This document shows positions 16,802 to 28,146 of a DNA stretch of 64,000 nt, one piece after another. The stretch lies in the NCBI GenBank assembly GCA_016806645.1, contig JACSYO010001856.1, forward strand, positions 2,057,001-2,121,000, in the 5' to 3' direction. The position numbers and the translations under genes are program-made. Position 1 is the first letter of the stretch. Each line of letters begins with the position of its first letter. The notes below the pieces were generated by a model. That model was given only the letters and a program-made list of their open reading frames with translations, did not search any database and was not told the origin of the DNA. The stretch comes from Ophiodon elongatus. Its lineage: Eukaryota; Chordata; Actinopteri; Perciformes; Hexagrammidae.

Positions 16802-19800
16802 CTATATTCATATTGTGTACATATTGTGATACATTGAAAGTATTTCACATCCTCTCTTCTTTTATTAACCTTTGCTGGCCATTTCTATGTTATCCGGTGA
16901 GTGTTAATCGGAACTGAGAGACAGATTTTCATGTGATGACGTGCTGCCTTGAGCTGCGACCTCACTGTGATATGTCAACACAAGAACCAGCAGCTCAAGT
17001 TGTCACCCAGACATCTGCTAACAGTCCGTCCTAAATGTCTGTTTCTAAGCACAGCCAATCCCCCTCCAGACGAGCCCTCATAGGCTGATACAGTTAGCTG
17101 CCTATTTCTGACTAGGGAGGCCTAAATCCTTCTTGCATTGCTTATAAAATGTTTGAATAAGTTTTATTGATTCAGTCCTTGGAATTGAATTGCAGAGATT
17201 AATTCCAAAATGTGATATCCGCTATATCCAAAATATGACCCCTACTCTGCCAAACCGATTGCTGGCATGAGAGTAAAATATTCCAGTGGATATTTCTGGA
17301 CTTTTAATTTAAAGGAGAGTGATGTTTACTGCTGGTTTTTGAAATGCTGAACAGTAAGCTGAAATATGTTTCTCTCCACAACAAACTTAACATTGCAAAG
17401 AAACCAAATACATTTCAATATATTAGCATGCTATATCGTTCAGTGGATGATTCATGCGTTTTTCATAAAACCACTCTCTCTCCTAAAAATAATAACAGAG
17501 AAAGAAACCCAGAGGAACTCATTTGAATGAGAGGAAAATACCATTTTCTTATTTTTAGCAATGATAATCCTCCATGACTGGTGATCCCTACAATACCATC
17601 CTCTTCCTCATCCTCTCCCCCAGTGAGAGTTGATAGGAAAAAAAGATCTCATCCCTCTTCCTCTTTTGGCTCCAGAGATGCCGCATCCCTCAACATACAC
17701 CAACGCCTGCTTTTCACAGGGTGAGGGTAAACTGTCGTTTGAAGGAGGCCCAACCCCCTCAGCCTGCAGCCTCTGTTCCCAGTTTATCATATTAGCCTGT
17801 GCCCTTGAGCATTTTGCAGCCAGACTCATCCTTTGAACTAAAGGGGAGAAAGCAGACCAGGGCGGCCATACTATAAATCATGTGGGTTTAAATTCTGACA
17901 GTAAATGGCCTTGTACTAAACCATCGCCAGGCTTAAGAATGGAGCGTCTTGATTGGCTGTGTTGGTAGGCTTGCTCTCCTTCCATTGCTCCTCTTCTAGC
18001 TTCGACAGAGATCAGAAAAATACAGTCCTTTATCAAATTCTCTCTGGCCATGAAAACAAAATGAATATTAGCAGCACAATATGCTGTGTGATAAAATCAT
18101 GTCGATGTGAGAGTCACGAAGAGCTGGGGGAGCTAGGATCAAATTAGCATAAACCGTATGCATCTAGAGAGGCTTAATTACACCGAGCCATTGTTCAGAA
18201 TAATTAAGACAGTTTGAGTGTCATAACTGACTCCCAAAGTTATAACGTTGAAGAAGTCTGTTGAGCAGAATCATACCTGGAGGGGTGCGGAAAGGAGGAG
18301 CAATTTTGGAGTCAGCCAACCAATGCACTGAATGTCACACTGGCCCTGCTGACCTCCATGCTTCATCTCACCTGCAATTGAATGTCTTTTCTACTGGTGG
18401 GGGAGGTGGGCACCCATATCAAATATGACTGGAATCCCCTGCATTTATGGGCTGGAGTCCTTTTCATTTGAAAAACAAAAAAACAAACAGAAAACAGGCA
18501 TTCCTGCAGTGGCCATCTTGATGCATGCCCAAAATTCATAAACAAAATGTTTCTTATCAACAAGGTAACAGATGGAATGCACTCGGCAAAAGAGTCACAG
18601 TCAACATTGCGTTGACCCTCCTTATGTCAAGTGGCCTGTAATGTTATGTCATATAGCCCAGGAGAGCTGTTACATGCAGCAGTGAGTGGAATCAGAATCA
18701 GCTGTGATTGTTAGACCTTAGTACAATGAAAGCCTGATAAACCTTTCACTGAATGATTTCTTTTCCCATTGTGGAACTTAAAAATTCTCTGTCGCTGACC
18801 ACCTCTGGAGTGCTTAAGAGTCAGAAATAGATCTTACTATATGGCTTAAACGACTGCTGAACAATCAGCTGCTCATTCACAAAGCGATGGCTGTGAAGGG
18901 AGGAAGAGAGGGGTGGGTGAGGAAGGAGCGAGGCAGAGAAGACTTAAGAATGAGAGGTGTGCAAAAAAAGGGAGAACTCAAGAAAAAATAATTAAGTTTA
19001 ACACAATATCTACATGGTCTAAATTATGAAACACCTATAAATGATTGATATTCTGTTGTGACCAGGCCTGGTCCTCTTTTGGCTGCTGTTGCACTTTGAA
19101 AAGATTTCTGCGCTTTTGCCAATATGAATTCAGAAAGAATCGAGTCACATACCGCTTTAGGAGATGTGCAGGTCATTCAGGCATTTGGTGATGCAGCCAT
19201 TCTCTCTTTCTGCCTGTCCATTTATGGCAGTTTTCTTGATAACATAGTGAGATATATCTGTATGGTTAAGCGAGTGAGCACATTAACTGGTGACTCTGAG
19301 CCAGATGCGTCCGTGGTTGCTAGTAGTAACTTCTGTAAATGGTTGGCGTAGATCAAAACCACAGATGAGTATTTTTTTCACAGAGGTATTTTCCGTTGTT
19401 TTTCTAATAGTCGAGTGTTATTGTTCAGAGTCAGGTGTCTTCTAAAAAGGAACTACCTGTCTGTATCTTTATCAGCGGCCATCAATGGAGCCGGTCTCAC
19501 AGAGGCTATAGAGTCTTCACATAACATGAAGGAAGCAGATGCTAATTTGTGTAAAGGATGACTCACTTTCATTAGCAGAGGTGGATCCTTTGGAGCTATT
19601 GTACCTTTGATGTTTCCTTCTCAGGGATTCATTTTTTTATTTGCAAAATGTGCAAGATTTATATTGCATGTAATTGTCTGTATGTCTTTTTGAGTGTGTA
19701 ACCACATAGCCCACAGCAGTGGGTACAATAGCCAGTTACAGTACACTGCCAACTTCCCCAGAGCAAGACAGAGAAAAAAACAACAAGAGGGAGGAGTGAG

Positions 19801-20639
19801 AAAAATCGTGTTGTGTTTATGCTATTATATGTTTTGACTGTGCCTCTGGTGTGACTGTGGCTGTGCCTATGAGTGTGTATGTGTGTGTGTGTGTGTGTGT
19901 TTTGTTTGTGATAAGAGGGATGGAGGAGGGGGTGAAGGAGAAAACCCATAGTCGAGGAAAGAGACGGAGGATGTGAGGGTTGTGCAGGGGAGAGGAAAAG
20001 ACCTGTGAGGTGATGGCTGAGCAATGGAGTATGTCTGGGGCCACACTCGGTGCACTGTAGTTGTGAGCGTGTTTGATTGTGAGGAAGAGACGGAGAGACA
20101 GGAAAAGAAAGAGGCGGTGTTTTTGAACATCCAGTTCTGCTTCCTTTCTAATCCTGGCACAGCCGTTGGGATTAAAGGAGGCAGTTAAACTCTGAATATT
20201 TCATGATTTTTACGTCAACCACAAAGAAATTGAGAGTATTATGCATGCTCAGTTCTGATGTGGTGATTAGAAGAGTCAGACGTGTTTCTTGTTTTTCTTG
20301 TTGACCTATATCTCCTTTTTCCTGTTGCTCAATTGACCCTTCACAAAACAACCACAACTAGGCATGGCGATGTGCATAGGGCTCCATTAGGAGTTATATT
20401 TGGAATGTTAGCATGTATTCATTATATCTTTACTTATCATACTCATAGTACCAGGACTCACTGGCTCTCCACTGCAACGCAACAATTCTGTTTTCTTAAT
20501 TTCTTTAAATCTTTTACATGGATCATCAACTGGTAAGGAGGCTGGATTTTTTTGTTTGGAACATTAAGCTTTAGCCCCAGTCTTAAATAGCATTATATCA
20601 TGTGTGTTGCCATCAAGTGCATATTTAAGACCCCTTTTA
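16802..20639. other. Intergenic spacer, possible conserved non-coding DNA
   Basis: No gene is supported. The stretch 18141-18208 packs an octamer-like ATTAGCAT, CTTAATTA, CCATTGTTC (SOX type, 18188-18196) and TAATTAAG into 70 bp. A (GT)n tract is at 19878-19900, and GA-rich sequence runs 19910-20120. Confidence 0.35.
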
Positions 20640-20790
20640 CAATATTTTTATTTACATGCGGTTAGCGTCGTGAATTTTGTCAAAAACACTTGCTCATAGG
20701 CAACAAAACCACTTAGTTAGGTTGAGGAAATAATGTCGGTGTTTGGGTTAAAATGACTATGTTTGTGAAGTGACATTTATTCTATGTCAC
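20640..20790. repeat. Dispersed teleost repeat fragment
   Basis: The stretch with AGGCAACAAAACCACTTAG and then GTTAGGTTGAGGAAATAATG and GTTTGGGTTAAAATGAC matches, from memory, an interspersed sequence common in percomorph fish genomes. Its class and full borders cannot be set by reading alone. Confidence 0.45.
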
Positions 20791-23019
20791 CACACTCCAG
20801 GAGCATTTGCTCTGAGCTTTTAATATTGATGCACACAGACGCTAAAGGCTGCATCAGTATTTGACACCCTGGGAATGAAATCTGACTGAAATGAGAAGCC
20901 AGATTTGTTTTCCTCTGTCTGAAATCAAGAACCCTTTGTTTCAATAACTATTAAGAATTTTGAGTGGCAAAAAAATATGCCCCTGTTGTTACTTTTGAAA
21001 TGTGGCTAAAAAAGTATTGCAAATCAGGAACTCTTCTATTAACTGATTTGGAACGAATAATCTTACAGTGTTTGGTCAAAGGTTGGCGCTAAAGGCTACG
21101 CGAAGCTGTAAAGAAGTAGCAAACTGGAAACAAGCCAGTTTGGCCATTTAACTCATCTATGAAAGAAAGCTGGAGTGAGATCTTCAGGACTTTTTAATTG
21201 TTCTTTCATGTCAGCTACTTTGGCTATGTTTCATACTGTACGGAGACCAAGACAAGCATTTGCATGTTATGGGAACCCGGGGATGAGTTAGCATCTCTGC
21301 ATTTCCGGTTCCTTTGTATCAACCTCGTCGGTTTTTGGAAATATAATATGTGTTTAACACAAGCTTAAGATGTTTTAAAGTTTGGTTCTAGAATGTAAAA
21401 TGCGTCAGTAGGTACTTCCTCTGGGAATTTTGAAGCTTTTAAGAGAAAAAAAGATAATTGCTGAAGCTGGTGAAATGAGACTCACATCAACTAGTTTGCC
21501 TTTACTAGTTGTGTATACTGTCACTCATGCTACCGTAGTGTCGGTTTATAATGCTTTTTACTTCTGGGGATTGCATTTACACTTCAAAAATCATAAAAGT
21601 GGACTTCATTTGAGACGATTTTCGTAGATTAAAACATGTAAGTATCATAAACCTGTGTTTGCCACAGAGCCTTTTCTCTGCAGTATTCCAAAATCCAATA
21701 GAAAAATCCTATTGTTTTTTGTCGAAGGATGCAATGCAAACTTCTGGAGTCATCCCTGCAGCACTCTACATCCGAGAAGACGTAAATAGCTGGTCAGTCA
21801 TGCTACGTCACAATTTGTTTCGCAAAGGTGTTTCCATAGTCCATTCATCGCATTAACTCCTTTTCGACAAAGACAAAAAACACCTCAAGCAACCGTAAAA
21901 AATATATTTTGGCAAATTGAGAAAATTTAAGCAAATTTTGCCATTTCTATTCAGCTTTCCTAATGGAATAGGCATAGCAACGGCATCTAAGGATTTTAAT
22001 TGATTTTATTGTTTGAGTTAACTGTCCACTCAGAAAATATGGTAAGGAAAGATCAAGACTTACCATGAAATGTGGTGAATATTTTTTCATTTATTTATTC
22101 CAGGGTTCAAAGTTTTACACTTACCCTATTTTGGGAGAAATTGTGCTTGCTTTGTGAGCTAGTGTGACTAACTGGCTGTATCCAATCAGTGTGTGGAGTG
22201 ACCGCAGTGAAATTTCTTAAACTGCATAGAGGGAGTTGCTGAACGAATTCAATAATTCCCACATGAGACAGAGCTTGCACTCAAAGAGGTGAAATCCACT
22301 TCCTAATCCCGTGCCAAAAACTCAGCTGGAAAAGTGAGCGAATTGGTTTTTCCCTGGTTTTGAGTTGGTCGGCAGTTAGTAGGCTCCGGTGCTCTAATAA
22401 GTATCCAATGCTGTCTCTCTCTCTCTGGCTCGACCACTGACACTTCTTTCTCCCTTCACCTCTCTCCAAAGCCCTAAATCACTCTGATTGTGGACAAGCA
22501 TACAGTTAATAAAACTAACAGCCGGCAGGGAAGTGCTAATGTTGCCTATGTGTGTGACAGCAAGAGTAACCTTGGTACTGTATGTGTATATAAAGTCCCT
22601 AGTCAGGAAAAGGCACCATATCTGATACTGATGGCAGCTTGGAGTGATACATCAATCCACTAAACTTTTCAGAGCCATTTTTAAACCTCATAACCCTATC
22701 TGAAAATATCCTCCTATCGCCACAGTGGAGGAACAACTGTGTGGGAAAATCAGCTCCAAAGTGTTGAAGACATAGTTCCTTATCTTAGCAAGATGATGAT
22801 GAGGCGTCAAAGCTAAAGCCCAATTTAGGTACGAATGTTCTGTACTATGTCACGGCTGAGAGGCTGGGTCACACAGTTTGATATGCAGGTGCATAGAAGC
22901 CCCGGGTTTCCTGCAGCAAGCCGGCAGCTCTCTTGTCAGAGGTGTACCGAGGCATGACACATAAAGACACACACACACACACACACACTCACACATCTCC
23001 CCTCTTAGCAGCCATCCGC

Positions 23020-23065
23020 CACAGGACAGCTGATAAAAATATCACAAACCCTATCAGGCAATTAA
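23020..23065. promoter_or_regulatory. E-box / GATA motif cluster
   Basis: CAGCTG (23027-23032) overlaps GATAA (23032-23036) and is followed by CTATCA, a reverse GATA core (23051-23056), and CAATTAAA. Composite E-box and GATA sites are typical of heart and blood enhancers. The element lies between hcn4 and dhdh, so it could serve hcn4. This is motif matching only. Confidence 0.25.
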
Positions 23066-24362
23066 ACAGGGGGACGCAGCGGAGTGTGTTGGCTGCTTAA
23101 TGGCGTCGGCCTCCCCGCAGAGGAGCCAGTGTGACTGGCCAACAGGGGGGATACAGACCGCTGATGGAGTGGGAAATCAAAAGGTGGGTGAAGCAGCTAC
23201 ATTGGTCTCAGTGAACAGTTTTTCTATCACGCGGTAGAGGACGGGGGCTCATGGATGTCTTACTATGTACTGAGGAAATGTTCATGGAAAAAAAGTTATT
23301 AAACTGTGAAGTTAAGTAATCATCATTATTGCAATATGTTGGGACAACTTTTCAATGCATTCTTTGGCAATGCCTTATGTATCAGTAATAAGCCAACAAT
23401 GAGAATGCTTGAGTTGCCATGTTGGGATTTTTGGCTGGTGTTTACCCTCAAAACCTTCTTTTGTATTTTTAGCTTCTTTGTAGCGCATTACAAATGGTTT
23501 GTAAATTATAATGGAGTCATTAAATAAGTAATTAATCAATACCTTAAAGATGTGGAATAAGCTATTAAATATCCGCTCTGATGTTGCTGCTCTGTATCCA
23601 ACAACACAGTGATGTCCCTGGACACCCCTACAGCAGTTACACTTAATTTTATTATCACATCGAGGAAAAACGCTGTATTCTCTGGGTTCTCTATATCACA
23701 CGGAAATCCAACTTCTCAGGCTTCAAGTAATGTGTTTGTGTTGTGCAAGCCAGTGCTTGGACAAATCAGCGTCCTATGAGGAGCTGCTGGTAGCCATGTG
23801 TGTGGCTTAAACGTGTGGCGACTGTTCGTGAGTGTAGATGCTACAATAGCATCAGTTATATCAGAACTGGAGACTTTATAATATCTTCATTGAAAGAAGA
23901 GTAAAGAACTGCAGTGAAGGCTATTCTCAATGGAACAGGTGTTTTTGCTCTACTCCAGACTGGCTTTGGCAATAGTTTGATTGACAGATGGTTCATCCAA
24001 TCACCTGCCAAGTATTTTTTGAAAGTGCCTGCACTTTTCCAAACAGTTTCCAATGGTGGCTTCTCAGATGGTTCTGTGTAACAAACCATCTGGCTGGTCA
24101 GAATACTGTGCATTGAGACATCATACCCCTGATCCTGCTTCACCTCAAGACATGCAAAACATCATGGTGGTGTAGGATCTACACTCCATGATTATCAGTT
24201 AGGTGATGATAGAGGTTTGTATCTGCCCCATGTCTTGGCTCTTGGCATGTCTACCACTCTCACCTCAGCAGAGGCTCTGAGATAGGCTCCATATCGCCTC
24301 ACACAATCTCAGTCAGCCGATACAAGGAGGCACTGACTTGGATAGAGACACTACTTCTTTTT

Positions 24363-24372
24363 GGTTTTGTGT

Positions 24373-24442
<70 letters not shown>
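24363..24442. repeat. (GT)n followed by (GA)n microsatellite
   Basis: About 30 GT units run directly into about nine GA units. Confidence 0.95.
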
Positions 24443-26799
24443 CAGTGTGTGTCCCATGTCCCCTAGATGCAAGCTGCATTTAATGGAGACAGATAGTACT
24501 TACTCCAGTGGAACAACATCACTGATAGAGTAGACACCTTGTTTAGCACTCAAACAGAAATAGACATTCAGCACAGGGGCAAAACTTCCTCTCAAAGGGC
24601 TTTATTTGTTGGTTGGAAAACCCTCTTTCAGATCCATTAAGTGTAAACATTACAGAAAAAACAAGACATATTTTAGCACAATTGTTATGAAAACTCACCT
24701 TGATAAACCCATTCTCCTTGTACTTCTGCTTGCAACTTTGGTCAGAGTAATAACAAAGTCTTATTACTTTGCTTGTACATTTAAAGATTACACAACAATG
24801 AGACATTGCAAGTGTTAAAACAAAGGGAATTTTGCTTAAAATGTGTTTGGAGTGTGTAGGTTTTCAAACGTTAGGATTAGGGCACATTGTTTAGGGGCAT
24901 TTTGGTTGTAATGCACACAGTTGGTGCTTGCTTATTCTGTACTGTGTCATTAACAGTGCAAAAACTTGACCGTATACAGGCAACCAAGCATCAGGACTAA
25001 ATGCCCAATACTGTTTAAAAGAAACTATTAACATATAATAACCAGCGTGCTGACATGTTGCCTAATGTGTCTTCTCTGTTCGCTTTCACGAGTGTTTTCA
25101 GCCTCACAAAAACCATGAAACACATGGAGAGTTGGTCGAAATGAGCAGTAACTTGGTGTAATAGCTCTATGTTCGGCTCCCCTCTCTCCACATCCTGCTG
25201 CCCTCCCTATCAGCGCTAACATCCAGATGAAGGGCTGCTAAGTCAGCTCTGGTCCAGCCTGCTCTTGCTCCACAGCTCAGCCTCCCAGTGTGTGTGTGCT
25301 GCAGACAAAGATAGGACTCTCAAAGGGCCAGCACAATGCTGGGCGGCTCAAAGGCTCCCATTTCTGCTTGCTCCTCTCAGTCTCTTTCTATCACACTTTT
25401 TCTAATGGAAAAAAATAACCCAGCCCACACATCAGAACATGCTGTAGCATTGGCAAAATTACTTATTACTCCTCTCTGCACACTTCCCTCTCCCTCCGTG
25501 GATTCATCAAGCTCCCAACCTCCCCTCAAAATGGCTGGCACCTTCTGGCGCTTGTCTAGCCTGACACCCTTTCTCTGCAGTGACCTTGAGACAGAGATGA
25601 AGGAGTGATGGGGCTCCCATAACTGCTGCAATACTGTTCCTTCCACCCCCCCACACAAAAAAAAATACAAAGCAGCAAGATGGCTCTCACTTACACTGAC
25701 AGCTGGAGGAAGGGGGGAAAAGCCCTCTGCATATCCGCATCAATCAAAATAGGATTAGGGTGCCTCTCTCTGGTCCTTTTTTATTTCCCATTAACTTGAA
25801 GTTGCTGATGAAATACGAAGCTGTTACATGGTAACTGGGGTTGCATAGCCACAATGTAGCCAATACTATCTATAATTAAAATTCAAAAAGAGTTCAGCAA
25901 CATCAAATAACAGGCTAGCTTAACAAAAATCCCACTAGTTTGCGAATCTTTTACTTTTTTTGTTTCCCTCCTTCCAAAATTTGTTTTTAAAACAACATGG
26001 GGAGGGGTCTTTTTAATAGCAATATGTACAGATGAAATGATGTGATCAGCTGTGAACCACCTTCACATGCAAAATGGTACACACCCTCTAAGGAAACTTT
26101 TGTGACCGGTCTTCCTCCATGTCCTGATGGAATAGAGACGCAGACAAGAGATGATGCATGAATTCTTAATCAAATAAAGGCAGTGAGAAGTGAAAGGAGT
26201 GGAAGGCAATCGTCCAGGCCGGGCTAAATAATGAGGCCCTGGCTTCCTTTCGTATTCCAGGTTTCTGAATGACTCGGCTCATCACCTATATTACTTTCTG
26301 TAGCCGTCTTTACCATCCAACTCCATCCCAGGGCCTCAAACTCCACCTTCCACTCTTCAGCCACTCTTCACGAGTTTTTTTTTTTTGCAGGTTTTTTCTC
26401 CTCATGACCTTGAGCTTATGCAAGGAAGCAATGCTTTCAGCCGTAATTTTTTATTTTCACTCTCCGCTGAGAAGTAGGCATCCATGGCTCAGCTGAGGCT
26501 GAGAGCTGTGGGGTCCCAGTGCACGGCTGTCGGGCGACCCTGTCCAAGTCCTATCCAGATTACCCTTCTCTGACCACCTGAGCCTCTGTGCTGTGTGTCT
26601 GTCTGCTGGCAGTCCAGTCAGGCCGCACAGAACCAATTCATTGCTTCACACCAATTCAAAATTGAGTTGCACTTGCCCTGTCAGGTTACACATCCTCCCT
26701 CACACTTTTACCTCTTTTCTCAACACCTGTGGTGATGCCAGAGAAATACGGCTGTGTCCGTAGTAAAAGAAATATAAAAAAAAAAAACTCAAGGAGGAG

Positions 26800-26990
26800 T
26801 TGGGCATTCCCATGGCAACCAGGTCCTGTGGTATAGGCAAGGATATCAGGCCAAGCCCAATGCCATTTGCATACAAATTGCCCAGCTGGCACCTTGTTGT
26901 TATGACAACGGCACACAGCTCCCAGTATTCATTTGGAAGTGAAATACAAAAGGAAAGCAGCCAGCGAGGAGCGTCATTGATAAAAACAAT
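26800..26990. promoter_or_regulatory. Candidate enhancer: two RFX X-boxes, octamer, E-box and SOX-like sites
   Basis: ATTCCCATGGCAAC (26806-26819) and GTTGTTATGACAAC (26896-26909) both fit the RFX X-box pattern RYYNYY-N2-RRNRAC in full. Between them are a perfect octamer ATTTGCAT (26865-26872) continuing ACAAAT, and an E-box CAGCTG (26883-26888). AACAATA-type SOX sites follow near 26985. The cluster sits about 1.2 kb upstream of the first dhdh gene and within range of hcn4. The motif matches are direct; enhancer function is inference. Confidence 0.4.
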
Positions 26991-27974
26991 AAAAAAAAAT
27001 TTATAATGAGGAAGTTGCTGACACTGACACTGTGTTCTCATGTAAATTCAATCACCAGATACCTCCTCCAGGAAATGACGTAAAACATCATATACTCAAG
27101 ACTGGCATTATTGGACAAGATAATCACTGGAATGTACTTTAAATTGACAATATTAAATGGGTATACATCTAGATAGAAAAATATTTTTTAAATGTTGTGA
27201 AAAAATAAATTTAACTATCCTTAGATGACAACAAATTCAACAAATGTTATATGACATCTGGCAGATAGAAAGTGCATCCGTCGTCTCCTTAGTTCACCTG
27301 ATTTTACAAACCTTTATGTAATTCCTCACAATGAGAAATGCCAACTCCTCAGAGCTTAAGAGAGAAAGTAAACTCTGCTGACAACACAGTGTCCTCTGCT
27401 GGCAGCACGTGGCAGGAAGTTTTCACAACCGCCTGTCTGTCTAAACGGATAATATTTAGCTCAAGGGCAACTGAGCTCATGCTTTTCCATAGTCATCCTG
27501 GCTCAGCTTACTGGCCAGTTAAATTGCCCTGCTGTGGGCACTATGAGCATTCTGTGAACCCAGCATATCTTTTTATCGCAGAAACCCCCACGAGACTCGG
27601 GTTTAATCACTGGCTTCTGTGTGGCTGACGGACCATCGCAGGCTAATCAGTGTCTCGCTCAGTAGGAAACAAAGCAGCTCCTGGTTCCAATACTTGACCT
27701 GTACTACAGTTGGAGAGTGCTGATCATTGGGAAAGGCGAGCCCTCGCCCTGTACACATTAAACTTTAAGTTTTTTCCCCTTCAGCTTGTTAATGTTTAGA
27801 GCCCCCACTGATAATCCAGTTACAGATTGTGAGAGACAACTGGTACAAACCACTTCAGCCCAAATTGAAAGGTCTGTGTCAGCAACAACACAGCAGTCTG
27901 TGTGTGTGTGTGTATTGCACACTCTACCTCGGGGTGGGAGCAGAGGGAAAGTGACACATCCAGCCTCCCCAGCA

Positions 27975-27980
27975 TATAAA
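27975..27980 (+). promoter_or_regulatory. TATA box of the first dhdh gene
   Basis: TATAAA in the context GCATATAAATTC, about 167 nt upstream of the first ATG. A start site near 28005 would give a 5' UTR of about 140 nt without an intron. The true start site was not determined. Confidence 0.45.
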
Positions 27981-28146
27981 TTCAGGAGCCTTCTCGCTGA
28001 AGTACTGCTGGCTCGAAAGGCATGACAGTTTAGTAGGTTTCTTCCCCTGAACGTGCAGCCATTCCCAAGGTCACAATTCGCCAGCAGCTCAGATCTCTAC
28101 TAAAGGACCATCCCGCTCATTTGTCACTTACACGTTCTAAGTCAAC

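Larger units (their letters stand above)
20791..26799. other. Intergenic spacer, no gene supported
   Basis: AT-rich sequence with no supportable exon. It contains (CA)n at 22968-22988, a (GT)n/(GA)n tract at 24363-24442, and a GC-rich motif cluster near 23010-23210 (separate entry). Confidence 0.5.
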
